Below are positions 16,441-23,806 of a stretch of 23,806 nucleotides of DNA, in pieces. Numbering within the stretch: the first letter of the stretch is position 1; the number at the start of each line of letters is the position of its first letter. The DNA is from DASWUD01 sp036401755 (lineage in GTDB: Bacteria > Pseudomonadota > Gammaproteobacteria > Thiohalomonadales > Thiohalomonadaceae). Where the stretch lies: positions 1-23,806 of the forward strand of contig DASWUD010000255.1 of NCBI GenBank assembly GCA_036401755.1, in the 5' to 3' direction. The translations under genes were made by a program, and so were the position numbers. Under the pieces are notes generated by a model that saw nothing but the letters and a program-made list of their open reading frames with translations, did no database searches and was not told the DNA's origin.

Positions 16441-16917
16441 ATGAGAAGAACCACGGTGATGGCCGGGGCACTCTGCGGTGCCTTTGTGCTCATGAGCGCC
16501 TGCTCCCTGGAGCCGCCGCGCCCCACGGCGCAATCTGCCAGCGAGGCGTCCACCGCACAATACAAGGCGGTCGCCATCGCCGAACAGATGGTGGGTAAAC
16601 CCTACCGCTACGGCGGCAATACTCCACAAGGTTTCGATTGCAGCGGACTGGTCTACTACTCCTACTCCAGGGCGGGCTATCCCATCAGTCGCGACTCAAG
16701 AAGCCAAATCGCCCAAGCCACCCCCATCGACCGACGCGACCTGCGCCGTGGCGACCTCGTCTTTTTCAACATCGGTCGTGGCACCACCCATATCGGCATC
16801 TACACCGGTAACGGCCAATTCATTCATGCCCCCTCCAGCGGCAAGCGTGTCTCCTACGCCGCGATGAGCGACAAATATTGGCGGGAGCGGTTTGTCCGGG
16901 CGGGGCGATTGAAATAG
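16441..16917 (+). CDS. NlpC/P60-family cell-wall endopeptidase, lipoprotein
   Basis: 158 aa. It probably cleaves peptide stems of peptidoglycan in the periplasm. The signal peptide ends in a lipobox LMSAC with lipidated C21; the +2 residue is Ser, which favours the outer membrane. The NlpC/P60 domain (about 42-155) has catalytic C67 in FDCSG, H117 in THIGIY and H129 in FIHAP, the usual Cys-His-His set. It is similar in size and layout to Spr/MepS-type enzymes. GGGAG lies 7 nt before the ATG, and the gene starts 13 bp after the lon stop, so co-transcription is likely. The exact substrate bond is not readable from sequence. Confidence 0.93.
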   Translation: MRRTTVMAGALCGAFVLMSACSLEPPRPTAQSASEASTAQYKAVAIAEQMVGKPYRYGGNTPQGFDCSGLVYYSYSRAGYPISRDSRSQIAQATPIDRRDLRRGDLVFFNIGRGTTHIGIYTGNGQFIHAPSSGKRVSYAAMSDKYWRERFVRAGRLK

Positions 16918-16959
16918 GCGTTTATTGCGGTGAAGAAAAAAATCGAACGGAGCGGCAAC

Positions 16960-17679
16960 TCACTTGCGAGACAGCGCGGTGATGTAACTGACGGCGCTGT
17001 GGCCATCCTCCTGGCGTTCCAGCTTGACCACCGCGTAGCCAAGCTCTGGGGCGCACCATAGGGTAGTCGCGCCGCGCTGAACCTTGATGGTGCGGTACTT
17101 GCCAAACGGGGTGACCACCATCTCCTCTCCCGCCACCACCACATCGAAGTTGGTGAGGCGACTGCGTTCGGCCACCGGATAGCTCATGCTCTTCAGGCCG
17201 CGCGCCAGATCGCGGCGCACCAGCAGCTGATAGACCTGTTTGTCGAGCAGCCCCTTTTCAGCAGGCAGCAGGGTGATCTTTCCATCGCGCAGCGAGCGCA
17301 CCTGCATCTGGGGCCAGTCGAAATCGATGCGTTCCACCACATCCTTGTTGCGACCGGTATAGCGGTAGGAGTAACTGAGCGGTTGCAGGGTGTCGTCCAC
17401 GATGCGCATCACGCTCTGCTCCACCACCTTATCGCTCTTGAACCAGGAGACGACCCCGGTGGTTTGCATGATGGTCTCCAGCAACCAGCTACCATCCGCA
17501 CGCGGCACCACCCGCTGTTCCAGTTCACCCACCTTAAAACCATCCAGCTTGACGTTGTAATGCGCCTCGAAGGACTCGACGCGAAACGGTTCTGCATGGA
17601 GTGGCGCGGTGGCAATGAGCAGCAGCATGAAGAGCAAACCGCCGCGCCAGCTGCGCACTACGGAAAAGAGATCAGCCAT
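16960..17679 (-). CDS. DUF3108 periplasmic protein downstream of lptFG
   Basis: 239 aa. The signal peptide MADLFSVVRSWRGG then a hydrophobic core (LLFMLLLIATA) is cut probably after PLHA (26-29). The mature part starts FRVESFEAHYNVKLDGFKVGELEQR and continues as a beta-rich protein typical of DUF3108. Function is unknown; a porin-like or lipid-binding fold is only a guess. An ATG at 17703 would add 8 residues, but GGAG at 7 nt favours 17679. It starts 33 bp after the lptG stop, suggesting lptF-lptG-DUF3108 as one transcript and a possible envelope role. It converges on the NlpC/P60 gene with 42 bp and no clear hairpin between. Confidence 0.85.
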   Translation of the reverse strand: MADLFSVVRSWRGGLLFMLLLIATAPLHAEPFRVESFEAHYNVKLDGFKVGELEQRVVPRADGSWLLETIMQTTGVVSWFKSDKVVEQSVMRIVDDTLQPLSYSYRYTGRNKDVVERIDFDWPQMQVRSLRDGKITLLPAEKGLLDKQVYQLLVRRDLARGLKSMSYPVAERSRLTNFDVVVAGEEMVVTPFGKYRTIKVQRGATTLWCAPELGYAVVKLERQEDGHSAVSYITALSRK

Positions 17680-17712
17680 GATGGGGCTCCGTGATACCGT
17701 CATAACGAGAGT

Positions 17713-18777
17713 CTACCTGATCCGCCGCATCATCACTGCCCAGGCGATATAGACCACCACGGTCGGCAGGGCCGCACTGAAGGCGGGGGGTAGCATATAG
17801 ACCAGGCCGAGCCGGCTGAAAATGGCGTTGAACAGGTAGAAGCCGATGCCGACGAGTGCGCCCACTGTGACACGACGCCCCAGCGCCACACTGCGCATCG
17901 AACCAAAGACGAACGGCACGGAGAGCAGCACCATGCCGGCGGTGGCCAGCGGCGTCATGATGCGGATCCAGAGGGAGAGCTCGTAGGGGCCGGAATCGAG
18001 ACCGTTGTCATTCAGGTAACTGATGTAGCCCACCAAATCCCAGATGGAGAGATTCTCGGGGGGGATCGCTACCAGTCCCACCACCTCGGGGGTGAGACTA
18101 CTGTGCCAGTTGAGGGAGTCGAGGTGCTGGGTAGTTATCTCCCCTTCATTAAAACGAGTGGTGAGCACATCCATCAGCCGCCAGTCATTTCCCTGGTAGA
18201 CGGCGTGGCGTGCCGTGACGATCTCGTTGACGCGGAAGTCCTTGTCGAGACGATAGAGGGTCACATCATCGGCAATGCCTGTAGAGAGAACGCTCTTGAG
18301 CTGGAAAAAGGTGTTGCCGTCACGCGCCCACAGGCCACCGCGCGTTTGCAGGGTAACGCTCTCATGCATCAGTGAGGCGCGCCACTCCAGCGCGTGCTTC
18401 TCCAGCCTGGGGGCCACCACCTCGCCGAGGAGCGCCACCACCGCCACCAGCACCATCCCCACCTTGATCACCGAAAGCAGTACACGGCGCACCGAAACAC
18501 CGGCGGCGCGGATCACCGTCAACTCGCTGTTGTTGGCGAGCGCCCCCAGACCGAGCATGCTACCGAGCAGTGCCACCATGGGAAACAGTTCGTAGATCTG
18601 CCGTGGTATCAGCAGCAGGGTATAACCCAGCGCATCGAGGACGGTGTAGTTGCCACGTCCGACACTATCCAACTCGGTAATAAAGAGGCTGAAGAAATAG
18701 AGCGCCAGCAGTACCACCAGCACCACCAGCGAGTGGCTCACCACCGAACGGCCGATATAGCGATCAAGCAGGCGCAC
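17713..18777 (-). CDS. lptG: LptG, LPS export ABC transporter permease
   Basis: 354 aa. It is an inner-membrane permease that, with LptF and the LptB ATPase, extracts LPS and passes it to LptC. Three membrane segments near the N terminus (about 12-34, 52-76, 98-118), a large periplasmic beta-jellyroll (about 125-265) and three C-terminal segments (about 270-350) give the family's YjgP/YjgQ layout. The family NNSELTVIRAAG-type cytoplasmic segment is present (82-93). The start is GTG with a perfect AAGGAGGTGA (18790-18781) inside lptF; the genes overlap by 14 bp. It is second in the pair, as in E. coli. Confidence 0.95.
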   Translation of the reverse strand: MRLLDRYIGRSVVSHSLVVLVVLLALYFFSLFITELDSVGRGNYTVLDALGYTLLLIPRQIYELFPMVALLGSMLGLGALANNSELTVIRAAGVSVRRVLLSVIKVGMVLVAVVALLGEVVAPRLEKHALEWRASLMHESVTLQTRGGLWARDGNTFFQLKSVLSTGIADDVTLYRLDKDFRVNEIVTARHAVYQGNDWRLMDVLTTRFNEGEITTQHLDSLNWHSSLTPEVVGLVAIPPENLSIWDLVGYISYLNDNGLDSGPYELSLWIRIMTPLATAGMVLLSVPFVFGSMRSVALGRRVTVGALVGIGFYLFNAIFSRLGLVYMLPPAFSAALPTVVVYIAWAVMMRRIR

Positions 18778-19864
18778 TACTCACCTCCTTGCCACGGCGC
18801 GGACCACGCAGGCGGTGTTGGCTCCACAAAAAGCCGAACAACACCGCCAGCAATAACAGGTGCACCCACCAGGTGCCCACCCAGAACGGCACCTCCCCCT
18901 TGCCCAGAGCCGAACGCGCCACACTGAGCAGATTGTTGTAAACGATGTAGAGCAAAATCCCGGCGAGTAGCCGGCCGAAGCGACCTTCGCGCGGTGCGGT
19001 ACGGCTGAGCGGTACGGCCAGCAGCGCCAACAACAGCGTGCTGATCGGCACAGCAAGGCGCCACTGCAGCTCCGCCTGATCGGCAGGTACAGTGGAAGCG
19101 AGCAGCGTCAACGTCGAGATGGCATTGCGCCGCCGCTTCGACGGCACGATGGCGCGCTCCTTGAGCAGCAGGCCGTGCTCACGGAACTGCACGATGTTGA
19201 ATGCCGATTGCCCCGCCTTCCCCTCGTAGCGGAAACCGTTTTCCAGCACCAGGTAGCGATCGCCACTCGGGTCTTGCACCTCACGGGCGCCGCTCGATGT
19301 GACCAGGTACTCCTGTCCCTGGTGCAGCGCATGGGCAAAGAGTTGCGAGATGCTGCGCCGATCCACCGACAGCGACTCCACATAGACCAGATAGTTGCCG
19401 TCGCCGAGGATATTGAAGCGCCCGGCATTGATCCCCTCGATCTCTGGCTTGGAAGCCGCTTCGTCGAGCAGCTGGTGGCTCATCTCCTCGGCCCAGGGGG
19501 AGAAAAACAGAGCGAGCCAGGCCACCACCACCGCCACGAAGATAGCGACGCGGGCGACACTGCGCAGGATCTGCTCAGGGCCGATGCCACAGGCGAGCAT
19601 CGCCGCCATCTCGCTGTCGTGATAGAGGCGCCCCAGCGCCAGCAGCACCGAAATGAACAGGGCGATGGGCACCACCAGCATCAGGCTCCCCGCCCCCTTG
19701 AGGCCCAGCAGCGCAAACATGATGGTGGCTGGATAGTCCCCCTCCAGGGTCTCCACCAGGATGCGCACCAGCGTGCCGCTGATGAAGATGAGCAACAGCA
19801 GCCCTGTCACCCCAATGAAGGTGAGGCCGATTTCACGCAGCAGGTAACGGTTGAGGATATTCAA
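18764..19864 (-). CDS. lptF: LptF, LPS export ABC transporter permease
   Basis: 366 aa, partner of LptG. It has the same layout: three N-terminal membrane segments (about 12-34, 52-76, 100-120), a periplasmic jellyroll (about 130-265) and three C-terminal segments (about 268-350). The motif SEMAAMLACGIG (83-94) matches the LptF coupling segment (E. coli SEITVMHACGL). The start is TTG at 19864, giving a MNILNRYLLRE start close to E. coli MIIIRYLVRE; no ATG is available and the Shine-Dalgarno sequence is weak, so the start is the least certain part. It is divergent from pepA across 116 bp, which should hold both promoters. Confidence 0.94.
   Translation of the reverse strand: MNILNRYLLREIGLTFIGVTGLLLLIFISGTLVRILVETLEGDYPATIMFALLGLKGAGSLMLVVPIALFISVLLALGRLYHDSEMAAMLACGIGPEQILRSVARVAIFVAVVVAWLALFFSPWAEEMSHQLLDEAASKPEIEGINAGRFNILGDGNYLVYVESLSVDRRSISQLFAHALHQGQEYLVTSSGAREVQDPSGDRYLVLENGFRYEGKAGQSAFNIVQFREHGLLLKERAIVPSKRRRNAISTLTLLASTVPADQAELQWRLAVPISTLLLALLAVPLSRTAPREGRFGRLLAGILLYIVYNNLLSVARSALGKGEVPFWVGTWWVHLLLLAVLFGFLWSQHRLRGPRRGKEVSSAPA
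18781..18790 (-). promoter_or_regulatory. full-length Shine-Dalgarno of lptG inside lptF
   Basis: AAGGAGGTGA on the minus strand is complementary to all ten bases of the typical 16S rRNA tail and ends 6 nt (from GGAGG) before the GTG of lptG at 18777. It decides the GTG start and suggests lptG translation is set independently of lptF, despite the overlap. Confidence 0.8.
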
Positions 19865-19980
19865 AAAGAGGTTTCCGTCTGGCCGAGGAGAGTCGCCAGG
19901 CTTTAAAATGGTCCGATAGAAATGGTGGCGCCCAGTTTACGCTATCCTGCAACTATCCGAATACCCACAGGAGCCTTCCC
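19865..19980. other. divergent lptF / pepA intergenic region
   Basis: These 116 bp separate the lptF TTG and the pepA ATG and should contain both promoters. AGGAG at 19969-19973 is the pepA ribosome site (7-nt spacing). A weak plus-strand pair, TTACGC and AATACC with a 17-nt spacer, is the best promoter candidate seen. No strong operator-like repeat was found. Confidence 0.4.
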
Positions 19981-21486
19981 ATGCACGTCACGGTCAAGAC
20001 CGGTCAACCCGAATCAACAAGCACCGCCTGCCTCATCCTCGGGGTATTCGAAGGGGGCAAGCTCACCGCCACGGCCCAAGCGGTTGACAAGGCCTCCCAG
20101 GGTGCCATCAAGGCGCTGCTCAAGAGCGGCGACCTCAAGGGCAAGGCCGGTCAGAGCGTGATGCTACACCATCCGGCCGGGCTCGCCTGTGACCGGTTGC
20201 TAGTGGTGGGTTGCGGCAAGGAGGATGCAATGGACATTACCACCTACCACAAGGTGGTGAAGGCCGCCCTTACAGCCGCGCGCACTACCGCTGCCAAAGA
20301 GGCCCTGGTCTGCCTGGGCGAACTGGAGGTCAACGGCCGTGATGCCGCCTGGAAGGCGCGCCTGTGTGCCGAGGTCGCCGCGCAGCTCGGCTATCGCTAC
20401 GACCAGACCAAGAGCAAAAAGGAGACCGATCTCCCGCCCCTCGCCAAACTGCAGTGGTGGGTAGCCGATGCCACCGAGGCGCGCCTTGCCAAACGCGGCA
20501 TCGCGGAGGGCACGGCCATCGCTGCCGGCATGACACTGACGAAGGACCTTGGCAACCTGCCCGGCAACATCTGCACCCCCACCTATCTGGCCGAGCAGGC
20601 CAAGGCGCTCGGCAACCACTACAAAAACATCAAGGTGACGGTGCTCGATGAAAAGGCGATGGAGAAGCTGGGCATGGGCTCGCTGTTGTCGGTCTCCAGC
20701 GGCAGTCGCCAACCCGCCAGGCTGATCGTGGCCGAATACAACGGCGTCACCACCGCCCGCAAACGCAAGCCGGTGGTGCTGGTGGGCAAGGGGCTCACCT
20801 TCGACGCCGGCGGCATCTCCATCAAGCCGGGCGCCGGCATGGACGAGATGAAGTACGACATGTGCGGCGGTGCCGCCGTGCTCGGCACCCTCAAGGCGAT
20901 CGCCGAACTCGAATTGCCCATCAACGTGGTGGGGGTGGTGCCCGCCTCGGAAAACCTGCCCGACGGCAACGCCAACAAGCCGGGCGACATCGTCACCTCC
21001 ATGTCGGGCCAGACCATCGAGATCCTCAACACCGACGCCGAAGGGCGCCTCATCCTCTGCGACGCCATCACCTACGCCAAGCGCTTCGAACCGGAAATTG
21101 TGATCGACGTGGCCACCCTCACCGGCGCCTGCGTCATCGCCCTGGGCAAGCACGCCAGCGGGCTGCTCGGCAATGATCAGGATCTCATCGACGCCCTGCT
21201 CGACGCCGGCCGCGCCAGCGGCGACCGCGCCTGGCAGCTGCCGCTGTGGCCCGAGTATGACGAACAGCTGAAGAGCCCGTTCGCCGACATGGCCAACGTC
21301 GGCGGCCGCGAGGCCGGCACCATCACCGGCGCCTGCTTCATCGGCCGCTACACCAAGGGTCTGCGGTGGGCCCACCTGGATATCGCCGGCACCGCCTGGG
21401 ACACCGGCGCCAACAAGGGGGCCACCGGCCGCCCGGTACCGATGCTGGTGCAGTACCTGCTCAACCGTGTGGCGGCCAAGAAGTAA
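19981..21486 (+). CDS. pepA: PepA, leucyl aminopeptidase (M17)
   Basis: 501 aa, the normal family length. It is a hexameric two-metal aminopeptidase of the cytoplasm. The M17 signature NTDAEGRL is at 350-357. Metal and catalytic residues by family pattern are K270, D275 (GLTFDAGG), K282, D293, D352, E354 and R356. The N-terminal macro-like domain covers about 1-165 and the catalytic domain about 170-495. In E. coli PepA also binds DNA (Xer recombination at cer, carAB control); whether that holds here is unknown. AGGAG lies 7 nt before the ATG. It is followed by holC after 11 bp. The coding sequence is strongly C/G-ending at third positions, consistent with high expression. Confidence 0.97.
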   Translation: MHVTVKTGQPESTSTACLILGVFEGGKLTATAQAVDKASQGAIKALLKSGDLKGKAGQSVMLHHPAGLACDRLLVVGCGKEDAMDITTYHKVVKAALTAARTTAAKEALVCLGELEVNGRDAAWKARLCAEVAAQLGYRYDQTKSKKETDLPPLAKLQWWVADATEARLAKRGIAEGTAIAAGMTLTKDLGNLPGNICTPTYLAEQAKALGNHYKNIKVTVLDEKAMEKLGMGSLLSVSSGSRQPARLIVAEYNGVTTARKRKPVVLVGKGLTFDAGGISIKPGAGMDEMKYDMCGGAAVLGTLKAIAELELPINVVGVVPASENLPDGNANKPGDIVTSMSGQTIEILNTDAEGRLILCDAITYAKRFEPEIVIDVATLTGACVIALGKHASGLLGNDQDLIDALLDAGRASGDRAWQLPLWPEYDEQLKSPFADMANVGGREAGTITGACFIGRYTKGLRWAHLDIAGTAWDTGANKGATGRPVPMLVQYLLNRVAAKK

Positions 21487-21497
21487 GCGCGGCCCTG

Positions 21498-21929
21498 ATG
21501 ACCAAAGTCGATTTCTACATCCTGGACGACACACAGCCGCTGCAGCGGCTGCGCTTCGCCTGCCGCCTCGCCGAAAAGGTGTGGCAGCAGGGGCACCGCG
21601 TCTATATCCACACCGCAGATAGCGCCGAGTCACAGCGCATGGACGAACTGCTGTGGACCTTCCGCGACGGCAGCTTCGTGCCCCATCAAGTGATCGACAA
21701 TGCACCGTTCGACGAAGAGACACCGATCCATATCGGCCATGGCGGAGAGCCCAAACACCACGACACCGTGCTCATCAACCTCGCCGACAGCGTGCCGCTC
21801 TTCTTCAGCCGCTTCGAACGGGTCGCCGAGGTAATCGGCGGCGACGAAGCTCATCGCACCCTCGGCCGCGAGCGCTTCCGCTTCTACAAGGAGCGCGGCT
21901 ATCCACTGGAGCACCACACCATAGGGTAA
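21498..21929 (+). CDS. holC: HolC, DNA polymerase III chi subunit
   Basis: 143 aa. Chi links the clamp loader to SSB and, with psi, stabilises the holoenzyme at replication forks. The protein starts MTKVDFYILDD, keeps RLRFACRLAEKVWQQGHRVYI (20-40), DELLWTFRDGSFVPH (49-63), and a LINLADSVP segment (93-101), then ends in RFRFYKERGYPLEHH, all typical of chi. The frame is open upstream inside pepA, but ATG 21498 matches the family start; the Shine-Dalgarno sequence is weak and coupling to pepA (11-bp gap) is likely. Confidence 0.95.
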   Translation: MTKVDFYILDDTQPLQRLRFACRLAEKVWQQGHRVYIHTADSAESQRMDELLWTFRDGSFVPHQVIDNAPFDEETPIHIGHGGEPKHHDTVLINLADSVPLFFSRFERVAEVIGGDEAHRTLGRERFRFYKERGYPLEHHTIG

Positions 21930-21950
21930 CCTCCAGGCTCAAAGGACACT

Positions 21951-22038
21951 GACTCTCGCCAAGCCGCAAAGCACGCCAAGTATGCAAAGACTCAAGTGCG
22001 TTGCATTTCTTGGCGTGCTTGGCGTCTTGGCGAGAGTC
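21951..22038. repeat. long imperfect palindrome (REP/MITE-like hairpin) between holC and valS
   Basis: The left arm 21951-21980 and right arm 22009-22038 are inverted repeats matching at 28 of 30 positions. The stem continues inward with atgcaa (21982-21987) and ttgcat (22001-22006), leaving a 13-nt loop. Weaker pairing extends outside (caaagg near 21940, ccttg near 22039). The right arm is built from three near-tandem CTTGGCG units. No T-tract follows. It resembles dispersed GCCAAG-rich palindromes of environmental bacteria; it could be a mobilised repeat, a terminator or an mRNA stabiliser. Confidence 0.8.
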
Positions 22039-22072
22039 CCTTGAACCTTGGGCCCTGCCCCCGCCTTTAAGG

Positions 22073-22078
22073 TATAAT
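22073..22078 (+). promoter_or_regulatory. -10 box (TATAAT) for valS
   Basis: A perfect TATAAT lies about 46 nt before the valS ATG. The -35 is poor (TTGGGC at 22048-22053 with a 19-nt spacer). A transcript would start near 22085 and give a roughly 40-nt leader, which shows no clear Shine-Dalgarno beyond a weak AAGA next to the ATG. Confidence 0.5.
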
Positions 22079-22124
22079 TCCGCCCATTTTTCGCCCCCCT
22101 TTAATCGCAGGCATCGAATCAAGA

Positions 22125-23806
22125 ATGGACAAAAGCTACGAACCGCACGCCATCGAACAGCGCTGGTACAAGACCTGGGAAGAGAACGGTTACTTCACCC
22201 CCGAGGGCGCAAAGCCGGACTCCGCCGGCAACTACTGCATCATGATCCCGCCGCCCAACGTCACCGGCAGCCTGCACATGGGCCACGGCTTCAACAACAC
22301 GGTGATGGACACGCTGGTGCGCTACCACCGCATGCGCGGCTTCAACACTTTGTGGCAGCCGGGCACCGACCACGCCGGCATCGCCACGCAGATGGTGGTG
22401 GAGCGCCAGCTCAATGCGCAGGGCAAATCACGCCACGATCTGGGGCGCGAGAAGTTCATCGAACGCGTCTGGGAGTGGAAAGCGGAGTCGGGCGGCAACA
22501 TCACCCGCCAGCTGCGCCGCCTGGGCTCGTCGCTCGACTGGAGCCACGAACGCTTCACCATGGACGAGGGGCTGAGCGAGGCGGTGAAGGAAGTCTTCGT
22601 CCGCTTGCATGAAGAGGGGCTCATCTACCGCGGCAAGCGCCTGGTCAACTGGGACCCGGTGCTGCACACCGCCGTCTCCGACCTCGAAGTGATCAGCGAA
22701 GAGGAGCAGGGCTACCTCTGGCACTTCCGCTATCCGCTCGCCGACGGCAGCGGCCATCTGGTGGTGGCCACTACCCGTCCCGAAACGATGCTCGGTGATA
22801 CCGCGGTGGCGGTGAATCCCAACGACGAGCGCTACCAGCACCTCATCGGCAAGAGCATCACCCTGCCGCTGGTAGGGCGCGAGATCCCCATCATCGCCGA
22901 CGACTACGTCGACCCGGCGTTCGGTACCGGCTGTGTGAAGATCACCCCGGCCCACGACTTCAACGACTACGCCATGGGGCAGCGCCACAACCTGCCGCAG
23001 ATCAACGTCTTCACGGTCGATGCCAAGATCAACGACAACGCACCGGAGAAGTATCGCGGCCTGGATCGCTACGAGGCGCGCAGCGAAATCGTGCACGACC
23101 TCAAGGCGCTGGAGCTGCTGGAGAAGATCGACGACCACAAGCTGATGGTGCCGCGCGGCGACCGCTCCGGTTCGGTCATCGAGCCCTACCTCACCGATCA
23201 GTGGTTCGTCGACCTCACCCGCGACGTGCTGCCCGACGGCCGTCCCGGCGGCAAGAAGGCGATCACCGAACCGGCGCTCGGCGCGGTGCGCAACGGCGAC
23301 ATCCGTTTCATTCCGCAGAACTGGGAGAACACCTACTTCCAGTGGCTGGAGAACATCCAGGACTGGTGCATCAGCCGCCAGATCTGGTGGGGCCATCGCA
23401 TCCCCGCCTGGTATGACGAAAACGGCAACGTCTACGTCGGCCGCTCAGAGGCGGAGATCCGCGACAAGCACCACCTCGGCTTCGAGGTGAAACTGCGCCA
23501 GGATGACGACGTGCTCGACACGTGGTTCTCATCGGCGTTGTGGCCGTTCTCGACGCTGGGCTGGCCGGACCCGACGGCCGCGCTCAAGACGTTCTATCCG
23601 ACGACCGTCCTGGTCACGGGCTTCGACATCATTTTCTTCTGGGTCGCCCGCATGATCATGATGGGCATGAAATTCGCGGGCGACGTGCCGTTCAAGGAGA
23701 TCTACATCACCGGCCTCATCCGCGATGAGAACGGCGACAAGATGTCCAAGTCGAAGGGCAACATCATCGATCCGCTCGATCTCATCGACGGCATCGATCT
23801 CGAGTC
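22125..23806 (+). CDS. valS: ValS, valyl-tRNA synthetase (partial, runs off right edge)
   Basis: About 560 codons of an expected 900-950 are visible, with no stop. It charges tRNA-Val in the cytoplasm. It is a class I synthetase: the HIGH motif appears as HMGH (51-54) within PPPNVTGSL-HMGH. The CP1 editing domain shows TTRPETMLGDTAVAVNP. WCISRQIWWGHRIPAW and the KMSKS motif (539-543) follow. The start MDKSYEPHAIEQRWY is the family start. Gene order pepA-holC-valS is as in E. coli, but here a 195-bp gap with a palindrome and its own -10 box separates it from holC. The anticodon-binding domain and C-terminal coiled coil lie outside the window. Confidence 0.97.
   Translation, partial: MDKSYEPHAIEQRWYKTWEENGYFTPEGAKPDSAGNYCIMIPPPNVTGSLHMGHGFNNTVMDTLVRYHRMRGFNTLWQPGTDHAGIATQMVVERQLNAQGKSRHDLGREKFIERVWEWKAESGGNITRQLRRLGSSLDWSHERFTMDEGLSEAVKEVFVRLHEEGLIYRGKRLVNWDPVLHTAVSDLEVISEEEQGYLWHFRYPLADGSGHLVVATTRPETMLGDTAVAVNPNDERYQHLIGKSITLPLVGREIPIIADDYVDPAFGTGCVKITPAHDFNDYAMGQRHNLPQINVFTVDAKINDNAPEKYRGLDRYEARSEIVHDLKALELLEKIDDHKLMVPRGDRSGSVIEPYLTDQWFVDLTRDVLPDGRPGGKKAITEPALGAVRNGDIRFIPQNWENTYFQWLENIQDWCISRQIWWGHRIPAWYDENGNVYVGRSEAEIRDKHHLGFEVKLRQDDDVLDTWFSSALWPFSTLGWPDPTAALKTFYPTTVLVTGFDIIFFWVARMIMMGMKFAGDVPFKEIYITGLIRDENGDKMSKSKGNIIDPLDLIDGIDLE

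Noticed and set aside
16918..16959. Possible terminator between the NlpC/P60 gene and the DUF3108 gene
   Set aside because: An A-run is present (gaagaaaaaaatc), but no stem-loop of useful length precedes it on either strand.
20200..21723. Long minus-strand open frame (507 codons) opposite pepA
   Set aside because: It is low-complexity (Gly/Ala/His/Val-rich), matches no family I recognise, and mirrors the strongly GC3-biased pepA frame, which has full family motifs.
21930..22124. CRISPR or tandem-repeat array upstream of valS
   Set aside because: The repetition is one inverted pair with short units inside each arm; there are no regularly spaced repeats with unique spacers.
22428..23396. Minus-strand open frame of 322 codons within valS
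   Set aside because: The plus strand here is unmistakable ValS with its editing domain; the antisense frame is a by-product of GC3 bias.

Overview
The window reads as about 24 kb of gammaproteobacterial chromosome, GC-rich and densely coding. The evidence is gene order and protein family together. The block queG <> nnr-tsaE-amiB-mutL-miaA-hfq-hflX-hflK and the block lptG-lptF <> pepA-holC-valS are the same arrangements known from Escherichia coli and relatives. Hfq, HflX and NudF are also close in sequence to the E. coli proteins. A free-living or sulfur-oxidising gammaproteobacterium outside the enterics is plausible, but the genus cannot be fixed by reading. No rRNA, tRNA, CRISPR array, insertion sequence or prophage gene was seen.

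Region 1 (1-8063, minus strand) is the RNA/cell-envelope/repair superoperon. Reading right to left it holds nnr (metabolite repair), tsaE (tRNA t6A), amiB (septal amidase with a LysM tail), mutL (mismatch repair), miaA (tRNA i6A37), hfq (sRNA chaperone), hflX (ribosome-rescue GTPase) and the first 11 codons of hflK. Overlaps and gaps are short. AT-rich gaps lie before amiB and hfq, and there is a hairpin plus candidate promoter before hflK.

Region 2 (8084-13204) starts with queG, divergent from nnr with only 20 bp between the start codons. It overlaps by ATGA with a PfkB-family kinase that has the ketohexokinase substrate residues. The kinase converges, 3 bp apart, on nudF (ADP-ribose pyrophosphatase). 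Then come mobA, mobB and moeA, a molybdenum-cofactor maturation cluster that ends in a strong bidirectional hairpin terminator.

Region 3 (13231-16917) holds a small Lys/Ala-rich histone-H1-like protein with two AT-hook cores on the minus strand. Divergent from it are a second-type (AsrA-like) Lon protease and an NlpC/P60 lipoprotein.

Region 4 (16960-23806) holds lptF-lptG, the LPS-export permeases, with a downstream periplasmic DUF3108 protein on the minus strand. Divergent from these are pepA, holC and valS; valS runs off the window. Between holC and valS lies an 88-nt long imperfect hairpin built from CTTGGCG-type units, which looks like a dispersed palindromic repeat, followed by a TATAAT box for valS.

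Most of the window is conserved housekeeping, and no wholly new multi-gene system is evident. The most notable items are the animal-type ketohexokinase-like protein, the AsrA-like Lon beside an AT-hook protein, the palindromic element before valS, and a MutL that has lost its endonuclease motif. Residue numbers below count from the start codon chosen in each entry.
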